DNA from: Oscillatoriales cyanobacterium PMM_0080
GTDB lineage: Bacteria > Cyanobacteriota > Cyanobacteriia > Cyanobacteriales > Microcoleaceae
Direction: 5' to 3'
Assembly (NCBI GenBank): GCA_949127775.1
Contig: CASBQF010000019.1
Coordinates: 1 to 64,000 of the forward strand
Length of the DNA: 64,000 bases
Shown: positions 25,181 through 34,249 of the stretch, one piece after another
Layout of the letters: each line of letters starts with the position of its first letter
Numbering within the stretch: the first letter of the stretch is position 1
Made by a program: the position numbers and the translations under genes
The notes under the pieces: generated by a model
What the model was told of the DNA's origin: nothing
Databases searched by the model: none
What the model saw: the letters and a program-made list of their open reading frames with translations, nothing else

Positions 25181-25569
25181 AGCGATAAAGCCGTTTTAAT
25201 GGTTTCGATTAACTCTTCTTCCGACCAAGGTTTATGCAAACAGCGGTGCAAGTCAGCTTCGTCAAATGCTCTTTGAACAGCATCTTCATCTGCTTGGCCC
25301 GTCAGCATCACTTTAACTATCTTCGGAAACTTTTGATGAACGCGAATTAGGAATTCATCTCCTTTCATTCCCGGCATCAACCAATCAGAAACAATCAAGA
25401 TAATCGCTGTATCATCGTCATTAAATTCATCTAGCAATTCTAAAGCATCGGCGGGATTTTCCGCTAATTCATAAACATAGGCATTGCCAAAGGCAGATTT
25501 TAGTTGAGTTTTGAGACTTTTCAAAACTACTTTTTCGTCGTCAACGCACAGGATAACAGGTTTAGACAT
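25177..25569 (-). CDS. Single-domain response regulator (module B)
   Basis: A 130-residue CheY-like receiver with no output domain. MSKPVILCVDDEKVVLKS gives the acidic pair, LIVSDWLMPGMKGDEFL the phospho-Asp and HKPW the Lys; VMLTGQAD carries the conserved Thr. I start at the ATG on 25569, matching the paralogue at 34112, although the frame is open to 25602. It lies between the kinase gene (134 bases upstream) and the receiver-cyclase gene (4-base overlap) and is presumably phosphorylated by that kinase, acting as a phosphate shuttle or competitor for the cyclase. Confidence 0.9.
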   Translation of the reverse strand: MSKPVILCVDDEKVVLKSLKTQLKSAFGNAYVYELAENPADALELLDEFNDDDTAIILIVSDWLMPGMKGDEFLIRVHQKFPKIVKVMLTGQADEDAVQRAFDEADLHRCLHKPWSEEELIETIKTALSL

Positions 25570-25703
25570 ACTTTTTTCTCTCAGCCGTTCATTGTTTGCC
25601 ATTGAGTGTATCCTCTAGTTTATTAGGCAGGCACTGCCTGCAAAAAGACTCATAACGCAAGTTGCAAAAGCGATACTAGCAATGCCTACTTTATTGAGTG
25701 AGC

Positions 25704-28481
25704 TTATCCGGGATTGACGGGTATAGAAACGGTAAAATTCGTTTTACCAGGAACCGATGCAGCTTCGATTGTCCCGCGATGTTTTTCAATTATTTTTCTG
25801 ACAATATCAAGTCCTAAACCTGTGCCTTCTCCCGGTGGCTTAGTTGTGAAAAAAGGCTCGAATATTTTCGACATAACTTCTTCAGGAATTCCCTTACCGC
25901 TATCCGTGACTGCGACTTTGACACGATTGCTTTCTTGAAAGACATCCAGAGTCAATGTGCCTTTATTGTCCATCGCTTGCAGGGCATTATGTATGAGATT
26001 TGTCCACACCTGATTTAGTTGATCGGGGTAGCAAAGCACCGGTTCAATTTTTTGGAAATTTCGCAATACTTCTACCCCGTGTTTCAGATTGTTTTGATAA
26101 AGGGTGAGTACCGTTTCTATGCCTTCAACTAAATCCGATTGAATCATCACTTCTGAGGAGTCATGCCGCGCATAATTTTTGAGAGCAAAGACGACTTTTG
26201 ATGCTCGATCCGTTGCGATATTAATTGTTTGGGTTCCGCGCTGGATTTCTGTGAGTTTGTAAGCCATCTCTAAGATTAGATCGCGATCGGTTTTTTGCAG
26301 CAAAGACATAAAGTCATCCGCTTCATAAATCCCCATATCTACTAAGGTGTCGGCGATATCATCAGCTTCGTCAATGTTTTTGTCTTCGAGTTGACCGACT
26401 AAAGTTCGCCTTAATTTCCTTTCTTCTTTGGCTGTCAAAGTTATATCTTTTTGCAGCGATTGATTGAGTAACATGAAGAAATTATTAGCTTCTTCGGCAG
26501 ATAACGATTGAAAAAGTGCAGGCAAGTTGGACAGGGTTTGTCCCAAGAATTTGCTCATATTTCCGGCACTCGAACGAATCGCACCTAGCGGAGTATTCAG
26601 TTCGTGGGCAACTCCCGCTACTAATTGTCCTAAAGCCGCCATTTTTTCTGAATGAACTAACTCTTGTTGAGTGGTTTGTAGGTGGTCTAATGCTGTTGTG
26701 AGTTCTTGCGTTCTTTCGGTAACTTCAACTTCGAGAGTGCGGTTGTATTCGGCTACTAATTTTTCGGATTCTTTGCGTTGGGTAATGTCGGTAAAAGCTG
26801 CAATCGCATAATTCACCTTTCCTTTGTCATCATAAATTGGCGTTCCCCAAACTTCGATCGGAATAGTCCTGTTTGAGTGGTGAATTTCTATGTCGTCAGC
26901 GTTGACACTTGCTCCTCGAAAAGCACAAAGTATCGGGTGTTTTTCTGGAGGGTATATTTCCCCGCTATCGGCGAGATAAATTTGATATACCTCTCCAATT
27001 TCTGCGGATTTGATATCATCAACTATGCCTTTCCCAAGCAAGAATTGAGCCCGAGAATTAACATAGTAGGGTTTGCCGCTGGGTTCTGCTACAAATATCC
27101 CGATCGGCACGGCTTCTAAAATTTGATTGAGTCGGCTTTTACTCTCGGACAATTCAGCATTCAAACTTTGCATTTCCGCAAAAGAAAATTTTAGTTGTTC
27201 TGCCATACTTTGAAATGAGTTAGCAAGTTCGCCAACTTCATCATTGCGGTTAATTGCTACAGTTTTTCCCCACTGACCTTTAGTAATATTTTTGGCTGCT
27301 TCATTCAAATATAAAATTGGCTTTGTTACCCATCTAGCTGTGAGTACGCCGACAATTATAGCTGCTGCTAAGGCTGCAACACACAGCAAAACTGTAGTTT
27401 TGTTGTTGGCATTAATTTGTTCCAAGAAATCTGATTCTGGAATAACTACTACAATCAGCCAGTCCAAACCTTTATCATCTTTTAGGGGAGTAACTTGCAT
27501 GAATTGTAGCTCGTCTTTAATCTTAAAGCTAAGCTGTTGGGTTTGCTGAATATTGTTCAGGTTGCCAAAGTGTTCTTGCAGGTATTTAGTAGTGAGGCTG
27601 ATGGCGGCGTTTTGACTAGCAGTTGCCTGAATTCTTTCTGTCTCTTCACCCTTGATTAGATATACCGGATCTTGAGTCGATGTCGTAATTAATTCGCCCG
27701 ATCGCTCTAGAATAAATGTCTGCCCAGATTTGCCAATTTTTAACTTCTGGAGGAACTCATTAACTCGCGAAAACAGTAAATCAGTGCCGAAAACTGCCTG
27801 CAACTGTCCCGATTCGTCGTATAATGGTTGCGCCGCTGTAATTCCCAGTCCTTTGCTGGTAAAGTCGGCGTAAATTTTGCTCCAAGTTGCCGTTTGTGCT
27901 TCGGTGGCTGCTGTGTACCAGGGACGGACTCGCGGGTCAAATTTAGGTTTAACTTTAACTAAGTTAGTTGGTTCACCTCGGTTGTTTGCAGCATAATAAT
28001 TCATATTGCCATCTGTAAGTTCGCTGCGTTCTTGCAATAAAAAATTACCCTCATTGGTACGCCGCGCGGCAATAAATTTTCCTTCAGGAGTGGCAAGATA
28101 TGTAACGCTTACTGTATCAAAAGTTTGCAGTTGCTTCCAGAAGTGGCGCTGTATTTTCGGAGTGTCTTGCAAGTTGAGATCCCCCAGTTCAAAAGCATTG
28201 GCTTTGAATTGATTGAGTTGGTGGGGAAATGTCATGTATGATTGGACTCGTTCGGAGATGCGATCGCTAATTTCTTGCTGTAATTTGGTAGCAACTTCGT
28301 TAACCGCTTGCTGTCCGTTGCGAAATGACAAATACCCCACAACTCCCACTGCTATGAAGATTTGCAAGACGAAGGGAACTATCAGAACTGTTCGCAAAGG
28401 GAGGGAGCGAACTGTTTTTGCCACTAATCTGCAAGAAGATTTGGTTGGCTGTAAAACTTTGATGTTTGAGGGAGTAGTCAT
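25704..28481 (-). CDS. Membrane sensor histidine kinase, Cache-HAMP-PAS-HisKA-HATPase (module B)
   Basis: A 925-residue kinase. Membrane segments lie at about 30-50 and 360-380, with a ~300-residue periplasmic double-Cache-like sensor between them (DPRVRPWYTAATEAQTATWS is typical). Then come a HAMP domain (TARWVTKPILYLNEAAKNI), a PAS domain from about 452 (ILEAVPIGIFVAEPSGKPYY), a dimerisation domain with the phospho-His in GQLVAGVAHELNTPLGAIRS (about 620) and an ATPase with LNQVWTNLIHNALQAMDN (N box) and FFTTKPPGEGTGLGLD (G box). About 180 residues separate His and N box, longer than usual, including a helical DIADTLVDMGIYEADDFMSL stretch shared by all three kinases here. The sensor ligand is unknown. 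Confidence 0.92.
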   Translation of the reverse strand: MTTPSNIKVLQPTKSSCRLVAKTVRSLPLRTVLIVPFVLQIFIAVGVVGYLSFRNGQQAVNEVATKLQQEISDRISERVQSYMTFPHQLNQFKANAFELGDLNLQDTPKIQRHFWKQLQTFDTVSVTYLATPEGKFIAARRTNEGNFLLQERSELTDGNMNYYAANNRGEPTNLVKVKPKFDPRVRPWYTAATEAQTATWSKIYADFTSKGLGITAAQPLYDESGQLQAVFGTDLLFSRVNEFLQKLKIGKSGQTFILERSGELITTSTQDPVYLIKGEETERIQATASQNAAISLTTKYLQEHFGNLNNIQQTQQLSFKIKDELQFMQVTPLKDDKGLDWLIVVVIPESDFLEQINANNKTTVLLCVAALAAAIIVGVLTARWVTKPILYLNEAAKNITKGQWGKTVAINRNDEVGELANSFQSMAEQLKFSFAEMQSLNAELSESKSRLNQILEAVPIGIFVAEPSGKPYYVNSRAQFLLGKGIVDDIKSAEIGEVYQIYLADSGEIYPPEKHPILCAFRGASVNADDIEIHHSNRTIPIEVWGTPIYDDKGKVNYAIAAFTDITQRKESEKLVAEYNRTLEVEVTERTQELTTALDHLQTTQQELVHSEKMAALGQLVAGVAHELNTPLGAIRSSAGNMSKFLGQTLSNLPALFQSLSAEEANNFFMLLNQSLQKDITLTAKEERKLRRTLVGQLEDKNIDEADDIADTLVDMGIYEADDFMSLLQKTDRDLILEMAYKLTEIQRGTQTINIATDRASKVVFALKNYARHDSSEVMIQSDLVEGIETVLTLYQNNLKHGVEVLRNFQKIEPVLCYPDQLNQVWTNLIHNALQAMDNKGTLTLDVFQESNRVKVAVTDSGKGIPEEVMSKIFEPFFTTKPPGEGTGLGLDIVRKIIEKHRGTIEAASVPGKTNFTVSIPVNPG

Positions 28482-29636
28482 ACTTGGAAAAACTTGTTGT
28501 TTGGGAAAGACTTTCTCGATTTAATTAGTTGCACCCAACAAGCTATGGATTGGTTATCCAGCACCCTGATTTTGAACTTGGCATTGCTATAATGCAGGCA
28601 AGCAATTTCGACTGCACCGCAGCAAATCGTCTGCAAATAGCGATCGCACCGTCTAATACTTCTTTATTGACGCGCCCAAAAACGGATACAAACCCCGGAC
28701 ACTCCTGAGCGATCAGCCCAAAATTTTAGATTAAGCTTCAAGCTCCCAGATTCATCTGTGGAGTAAATCTAAAATCTAAAATCGACTGACTGTGTTACAA
28801 CTCTAGTTTCGGTGGCCGACATCCACCTAAAAAATTGGATGCCTACTCGCAAGCATCACAATACAGTATTTCCCTTTTCCTCAGTGCTCCCAAAAAAATG
28901 ATGCTGTAAATGCGGTGGCAGTTATACTGGCGATTGCCTACAAAAAATCCACAAATTCTTGAGACTTGCTATAGCGATCGCAATTTATGTGACAAAATGA
29001 ATCAAAGGAAAACAACTGTATTTAGTTCTACAAAAAAATAGAGTGAATATCCGGATTGTTTGGGAATTTGTTGAATTTGCAGGACTTAAGCAAAGCTTCT
29101 ATTTTTAGGGTTCGGTGTCCATCACCTTACTTGCTATGACTAGCGTGTAAAATTACTTTTTGGTCTAAATTCTAAGTTGTTAAATTGTACATTCCACCTC
29201 AGCAACAGCTTTGCCCCGATCGCTCGCAGAAAAAATATTTACTTTACCCCTATTGAATCTACCGTTTTTTGCGATAAAAATGGGGAAAATGCGGCAGTTT
29301 TCAAGGGGAATTGGGAGCGGATAACCAGATTGTGAGAATTCCTAAAAAATATCGACAATTTAACAGCAACGCACCTGTCTTTACAGGGTCATTGTAAACA
29401 AACACAACATTTATTGTGTAGCAATCTTTTGTCAAAATGGTATTAGCCCGTCTCTGCTCGGACGAAAGTTTTTGTAGGAGCGGTTTCAACCGCTAAAGTT
29501 TTATCAAAGGGTTTCCCACCAAAATTTAGAATAATACCAATTTGTCAAATTAATGCAACAGTAGTCGTAGGGTGTGTCGCCATCAACAATCCCTAAAAAA
29601 TATCGACAATTTAATGGCGACGCACCTGTCTTTACA

Positions 29637-29751
29637 GCAATACGGTTCACTTAACGCTTTTTTGTCATTGCGAACGTCAACGCGCGGCAATCATAGTGTA
29701 TATTTTTCACATGATTTTATAGACTGAACAGTCTTCAGTAAACCATATTGG
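29637..29751. mobile_element. MITE of the CCAATACGG family, 115 bp
   Basis: The left end is GCAATACGGTTCACTTAA; the right end, reverse-complemented, is CCAATATGGTTTACTGAA. TCTTTACA precedes it (29629-29636). TCTTTA follows at 29752-29757, and the missing CA appears at 29864 beyond a second inserted element, which restores a perfect 8-bp duplication. Confidence 0.75.
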
Positions 29752-29757
29752 TCTTTA

Positions 29758-29860
29758 TACCATTTTTCTAAAGATCAGATAGAGATGGAGGACGACAAGA
29801 CATGGTAATTTATCCACTTTCCCTGTTTGGCAAGTCTGTCATAACTTTAAAAAAATGGTA
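29758..29860. mobile_element. 103-bp MITE with TACCATTTTT ends and TTA duplication
   Basis: TACCATTTTTCTAAAG (29758-29773) and, reverse-complemented, TACCATTTTTTTAAAG (to 29860) are the inverted ends. TTA is present on both sides (29755-29757 and 29861-29863), a 3-bp target duplication as made by some IS5-group transposases. It interrupts the right target duplication of the neighbouring MITE. Confidence 0.75.
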
Positions 29861-29934
29861 TTACAGGGTCATTGTAAACAAACACAACATTTATTGTGTA
29901 GCAATCTTTTGTCAAAATGGTATGACTTATTAGC

Positions 29935-30330
29935 TCATCTAGTTTTAAGCCCAGATTTAATAATCTCAATTAACTCAGATTCTAACCAAGGTTTATACAA
30001 GCATGAATGAAGGTTTGCTTCTTTTTTCACTCTGGCAATAGCGGCTTCATCAGCTTGACCAGTCAGCATTACTTTTACAGTATTAGGGAATTTTTGGTGG
30101 ATGCGAATCAGCAATTCGTCCCCCTTCATCCCCGGCATCAACCAATCCGACACAATCACCAGAACTTGAATATCCTCTTCAATAAACTCCTCTAGCATTT
30201 CTAGAGCATCGATCGCATTTTCGGCAAGTTCATAACAATATTCACTCCCAAAAGCTGACTTAAGTTGTGCTTTCAGACTCTCCAATACAGCGATTTCATC
30301 GTCAACACATAAAATTACAGGCTTAGGCAT
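29935..30330 (-). CDS. Single-domain response regulator (third signalling pair)
   Basis: A 131-residue receiver, MPKPVILCVDDEIAVLESL, with phospho-Asp in VIVSDWLMPGMKGDELL, Thr in VMLTGQAD and Lys in LYKPW. I use the ATG at 30330; a TTG two codons upstream also opens the frame. It resembles the receivers at 25177 and 33720 but is more divergent. It lies downstream of the receiver-kinase gene on the same strand, separated by 223 bases containing a palindromic repeat and a MITE. Unlike the two full modules, no cyclase gene follows. Confidence 0.88.
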   Translation of the reverse strand: MPKPVILCVDDEIAVLESLKAQLKSAFGSEYCYELAENAIDALEMLEEFIEEDIQVLVIVSDWLMPGMKGDELLIRIHQKFPNTVKVMLTGQADEAAIARVKKEANLHSCLYKPWLESELIEIIKSGLKTR

Positions 30331-30416
30331 TTTCAATTCAAAAATAAAAAAATAGAGCTTAGCAGAGAAAAATATCTTAGGTTTGTAGTGAGGACTTTAG
30401 TCCTTCAACACTCTGA

Positions 30417-30531
30417 GGACTAAAGTCCAATGGCACTGAAATTTGGTAAATCACGGAGGTTCAAACCATTGGAAACTCATTGTCTACCAGCCAATAATCC
30501 AGACTTTTTCAGTGCCATTTGACTAAAGTCC
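30417..30531. mobile_element. 91-bp derivative of the IS4 element, with target duplications
   Basis: The element proper is 30429-30519. It begins AATGGCACTGAAA and ends CTTTTTCAGTGCCATT, the same ends as the IS4 element at 949-2427, with no coding sequence. GGACTAAAGTCC (30417-30428) and TGACTAAAGTCC (30520-30531) flank it, 11 of 12 matching. As with the IS, the target is a GGACTnAAGTCC palindromic repeat, cut at the same position. Confidence 0.8.
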
Positions 30532-30553
30532 TCACTACAAACCAATTGTGTTA

Positions 30554-31999
30554 TTAATTTTTCGGCACATAAACAATAAACGTAGTTTGTCCAGGAACTG
30601 ATGCAACTTCTATTTTACCTTGATGTTTGTCAATTATTTGCTTAACAATATGTAGCCCTAAACCGCTACCTTCCCCCAAAGGCTTAGTAGTAAAAAATGG
30701 CTCAAAAATTTTCTGTTGAATCTCCAACGGTATACCCTTACCTGTATCAGTCATGGTAATCTTAATTTGCTCGTCTTCCTCGATCGCATCAATAGTTAAA
30801 GTACCTTGATAGTCCATAGCGTGCAAAGCATTGTGCACAATATTTGTCCACACCTGATTGAGTTCGTCAGGATAGCAAAGTATAGGCGGTAGTTCTGGAA
30901 AGTTCAGCACTACATTTACTCCGTGTTTGATTTGATTATGATAGAGAGTCAACACCGTTTCTATACCATCAGATATCTTCGCTAAACTCTTCTGGCTCGA
31001 AGGTTTGCCACCCGTGTACTCTTTGAGAGCGAATATTATTTTTGCTGCTCTATCTGCTGCTGTTTCTATAGTTTGCATACCTCTTTGCATACCTGAAATT
31101 TTATAAGCTATTTCTAAAATATATAAACCATCAGGTTTTTTTAACAGCGGCAAGAAAAGCTCTATGTTATTATAAATCCTCATGTCCACAATCGTATCAG
31201 CCAAATCTTCGGCTTTTTCAACTCTTTCCGATTTTAATTTCTCCACTAACAACCTCTTTACTTTGCGGTCTTCTTTCGCAGAGAAACTTGGCTTTTCTTG
31301 GAGCGACCTATTGAGTAATGCTACAAAATTTTCCGCTTCTTCTGGAGATAAAGATTGAAACAGTGCAGGTAACTCCTCCAGCGATTGATTTAAAAACTTA
31401 AAACTGTTCCCCACCGAAGAGCGTATCGCTCCCAGGGGAGTATTAATTTCGTGAGCAATTCCTGCTATTAATTGTCCCAAAGCAGCCATTTTTTCCGAAT
31501 GCACCAGCTCTGTTTGAGTAGCTTTTAATTCTAGCAAAGTAGCATTCAATCGTTCATTAGTTTTCGCTAGCTCATCATTTTTTGATTGCAGATTGTTTTG
31601 CAGATTTTGCAAACTCAAGTGAGTTTCGACGCGAGCCAAAACTTCTTCCACTTGAAAAGGTTTGGTAATGTAGTCTACTCCCCCCACGCCAAAAGCTTTG
31701 ATTTTATCGAGCACGTCGCTCAAAGCACTGATGAAGATAACGGGTATGGCGCGAGTGTTCGGATTCGCTTTAAGCTTTTCGCAGACTTCATAGCCATCCA
31801 TTATCGGCATATTAATATCCAGCAAAATTAAATCAAAAGCAATGGTTTGGGTAATTGATAGAGCTTGGTTTCCATCCCTTGCGGGTCTAATATTGTATCC
31901 TTGTTGTATCAAAATCCCAGCGAGAAGCCGCAAATTAGCTGGAGTATCGTCAACTACAAGAATATTCGCCGTTGCTGGGGCTATTTGCTGGCTGTTCAT
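30554..31999 (-). CDS. Cytoplasmic receiver-histidine kinase
   Basis: A 481-residue protein with an N-terminal receiver (ILVVDDTPANLRLLAGILI; phospho-Asp in LILLDINMPIMDGYEVCEKL; Lys in YITKPF). A coiled coil (about 125-165) follows, then the phospho-His in GQLIAGIAHEINTPLGAIRS (about 181), the same ~180-residue spacer type as the two large kinases, and an ATPase with LNQVWTNIVHNALHAMD and FFTTKPLGEGSGLGLH. It has no membrane segment. The kinase half is clearly homologous to those at 25704 and 34250, while the input has been replaced by a receiver. It probably works with the single receiver at 29935. Confidence 0.92.
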   Translation of the reverse strand: MNSQQIAPATANILVVDDTPANLRLLAGILIQQGYNIRPARDGNQALSITQTIAFDLILLDINMPIMDGYEVCEKLKANPNTRAIPVIFISALSDVLDKIKAFGVGGVDYITKPFQVEEVLARVETHLSLQNLQNNLQSKNDELAKTNERLNATLLELKATQTELVHSEKMAALGQLIAGIAHEINTPLGAIRSSVGNSFKFLNQSLEELPALFQSLSPEEAENFVALLNRSLQEKPSFSAKEDRKVKRLLVEKLKSERVEKAEDLADTIVDMRIYNNIELFLPLLKKPDGLYILEIAYKISGMQRGMQTIETAADRAAKIIFALKEYTGGKPSSQKSLAKISDGIETVLTLYHNQIKHGVNVVLNFPELPPILCYPDELNQVWTNIVHNALHAMDYQGTLTIDAIEEDEQIKITMTDTGKGIPLEIQQKIFEPFFTTKPLGEGSGLGLHIVKQIIDKHQGKIEVASVPGQTTFIVYVPKN

Positions 32000-32412
32000 G
32001 ATTGTTTAAAGTATATTGTGTTATTTTTTAGAGCACTCAATTAAAATTACTATATTATCGCAGTTAAACTTATTTGCCAACATATTCCAGGCTTAGATTA
32101 ACTGAGACTTTTCTTTTCTTTACAATCGCCGACACCGAACACTCATTAACCCAGTTGATAAGTGTATTTATCGTTACTAAACTCAGGATCTTTCGGAGAA
32201 ACCGAATTTATCACCCAGAGATTAAAAAAATCGGTTTTTTTAGTTAAGATTATTGACTAAAATGCCTAATTTTCGTTTTTATTCCCGGTTTATTCATAAC
32301 TTTTGCGTGCAGAACTGTATTAGACATTTCCAATAATTCTTGTGGAACAGGCATCCTGGCTGTTCTAAACTGGCAATTCTTGCGATGTCTATTAAATAAA
32401 GTCCGATCGACT
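32000..32412. other. Intergenic gap without recognised features
   Basis: Only a weak GAAACCGA/TCGGTTTTT hairpin near 32200-32243, part of the AGAAACC repeat family. The promoter of the receiver-kinase gene (start 31999) should lie at its left end. Confidence 0.4.
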
Positions 32413-33723
32413 TTAGGGCAGTATTACCTGCATTTCCTGACAGCGTTCCAGATAATTTTGAGCCACCTTATCCAGGGGATTCTTGCGCACGCAATCAGCA
32501 AACAGTTCTGCTGCTTCTTGATGTTTAGCAGCAGCGTAGTTGTACAGTGCTTCTAAAAATACGGACAAAGTTGCTAACTTACCCTCTTTTAGTTCAGGTG
32601 CATCGGCATCAAACACTTCATGAATCGTCACCAAATCCGACTTTCCTTTCACTCGAACACAGCCGATATTTCGGATTGAGTAACTTGCCGAATCGGTCAA
32701 CTCTAAAAAAGTATTTTGAGTAATCAGCATCGACACTCCGTAACTTTTAGTCAAACTTTCTACCCGCGAGGCTAAATTTACTGCATCGCCAATAACCGTA
32801 CTGTCCATCCTGTTAGTTGACCCAACAGTTCCTAACATCAATGAACCCGTATTGATGCCAATCCCAATTTTAATAGGTGCGTAGCTGCGACTAATGCGAT
32901 GTTGATTGTATTCGGTGAGATTTTGCAGCATAGAAATACCGGCCTTGACTGCATCGTCTGCACTGTGGCCGAACAAAGCCATAATTGCATCGCCAATATA
33001 TTTATCAATAAAGCCATGATTTTGAATAATACTTGGCTCCATTATCCTCAAATAGGAATTAATAAAATTGAAATTTTCCTGCGGGGTCATGAGTTCAGAA
33101 AGAGCCGTAAAGTCCCGAATATCGGAAAACAATATTGACATTTCTTTTTCCACGCTGTCGCCGAGTCGAACGTCGCTCAAGCTATGGTGACTTAGCAGCG
33201 AGACAAATTCATTCGGCACAAAGCGTTTAGCAGCTTCTGTTAATTTTAATTGCTGTGACAGGGAAACTTCTAACTCCTGATTGATGCTCCGAAGTTCGGC
33301 ATTTTGTTCTCCTAGTTTTTTATCTTGACTGTAGCTGTGGACGGCTTCTGTCACCGTCAATTTTAAGTCTTCTGTTTGCCAAGGTTTACCTATATAACGG
33401 TAAAGTTTGGAGTATTTGATAGCATTTCCTACCGCCTCAATAGTCGCCTGACCGGTCAGCATCACCTTGAGAGTTTTGGGAGAAATTTCGTGAACTAGCC
33501 GCAACAATTCATCTCCTTTCATGTCAGGCATTACATAATCGGAGATAATTAAAGGGATTTCATAGCCATCTTCGAGCAATTCAGCAACTAATTCTAAGGC
33601 ATCTCTACCTCCTTCGGCAATTTCGATCCGATAAGTATTGCCCAAAGCTTCTTTTAATTCAGTCTTAAGACTTTTTAGAATTGTTTTTTCATCGTCAACG
33701 CAAATAATGACTTGTTTTGTCAT
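32413..33723 (-). CDS. Receiver domain fused to class III adenylate cyclase (module A)
   Basis: A 436-residue paralogue of the protein at 23843-25180 with the same domain order. The receiver begins QVIICVDDEKTILKSLKTEL with SDYVMPDMKGDELL as acceptor region. The cyclase shows ILFSDIRDFTALSELMTP, FIDKYIGDAIMALFGHSADD and MDSTVIGDAVNLASRVESL, all metal, Lys, Asp, Asn and Arg positions kept. Where this copy has the usual Ile-Gly-Asp, the module B copy has Ile-Ser-Asp, the clearest active-site-proximal difference. It overlaps the preceding receiver by 4 bases. Confidence 0.92.
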   Translation of the reverse strand: MTKQVIICVDDEKTILKSLKTELKEALGNTYRIEIAEGGRDALELVAELLEDGYEIPLIISDYVMPDMKGDELLRLVHEISPKTLKVMLTGQATIEAVGNAIKYSKLYRYIGKPWQTEDLKLTVTEAVHSYSQDKKLGEQNAELRSINQELEVSLSQQLKLTEAAKRFVPNEFVSLLSHHSLSDVRLGDSVEKEMSILFSDIRDFTALSELMTPQENFNFINSYLRIMEPSIIQNHGFIDKYIGDAIMALFGHSADDAVKAGISMLQNLTEYNQHRISRSYAPIKIGIGINTGSLMLGTVGSTNRMDSTVIGDAVNLASRVESLTKSYGVSMLITQNTFLELTDSASYSIRNIGCVRVKGKSDLVTIHEVFDADAPELKEGKLATLSVFLEALYNYAAAKHQEAAELFADCVRKNPLDKVAQNYLERCQEMQVILP

Positions 33724-34112
33724 AGCGATAAGGCCGTTTTAATGGTTTCGATTAGCTCTGATTCTGACCAAGGTTTCTGCAAACACCGATGGAGGTTAGC
33801 TTCCTCAAATGCCCTGTTCACGGCTTTTTCATCAGCTTGACCTGTCAGCATGATCTTTACTATTTTCGGAAATTTTTGATGGACGCGAATTAGAAATTCA
33901 TCTCCTTTCATTCCTGGCATTAACCAATCCGATACAATCAAAAGGATCGGAATTTCATCGTCATTCAATTCATCAATCAACTCTAACGCATCGGCAGGAG
34001 TTTCTGCCATTTCATAAATGTAAGCATTCCCAAAAGCTGATTTTAATTGGGCTTTGAGGCTTTTTAAAACTACTTTTTCGTCGTCAACACATAGGATGAT
34101 TGGTTTAGACAT
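33720..34112 (-). CDS. Single-domain response regulator (module A)
   Basis: A 130-residue receiver, MSKPIILCVDDEKVVLKSLK, phospho-Asp in LIVSDWLMPGMKGDEFL, Thr in IMLTGQAD and Lys in LQKPW. Very close to the one at 25177. Overlaps the cyclase gene by ATGA and follows its kinase by 137 bases, a gap that contains a GTCAACT tandem repeat. Confidence 0.92.
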   Translation of the reverse strand: MSKPIILCVDDEKVVLKSLKAQLKSAFGNAYIYEMAETPADALELIDELNDDEIPILLIVSDWLMPGMKGDEFLIRVHQKFPKIVKIMLTGQADEKAVNRAFEEANLHRCLQKPWSESELIETIKTALSL

Positions 34113-34249
34113 AATTGTGACCTTAATTAATGGTTTGCCAGAAAGAATTGGTTGAAAGCCTCTCCCCTAAAGGCGAGAAATTAAAATCAGACGATTCATT
34201 ACTCCAATCCTCTTCCTTTTAGGTAGAGGTAGCTGTCAACTGTCAACTG

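Larger units (their letters stand above)
28482..29934. other. 1.45 kb gap with duplicated segment and nested miniature elements
   Basis: No gene is called. The left half (28482-29330) shows nothing beyond scattered HIP1 sites. From 29334 a ~105-base segment (CCTAAAAAATATCGACAATTTA... to ...TTTTGTCAAAATGGTA) occurs intact up to 29441 and again at 29590-29922, where two miniature elements split it (29637-29751 and 29758-29860). A GGTGTGTCGCCAT/ATGGCGACGCACC hairpin lies at 29573-29625. Confidence 0.6.
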
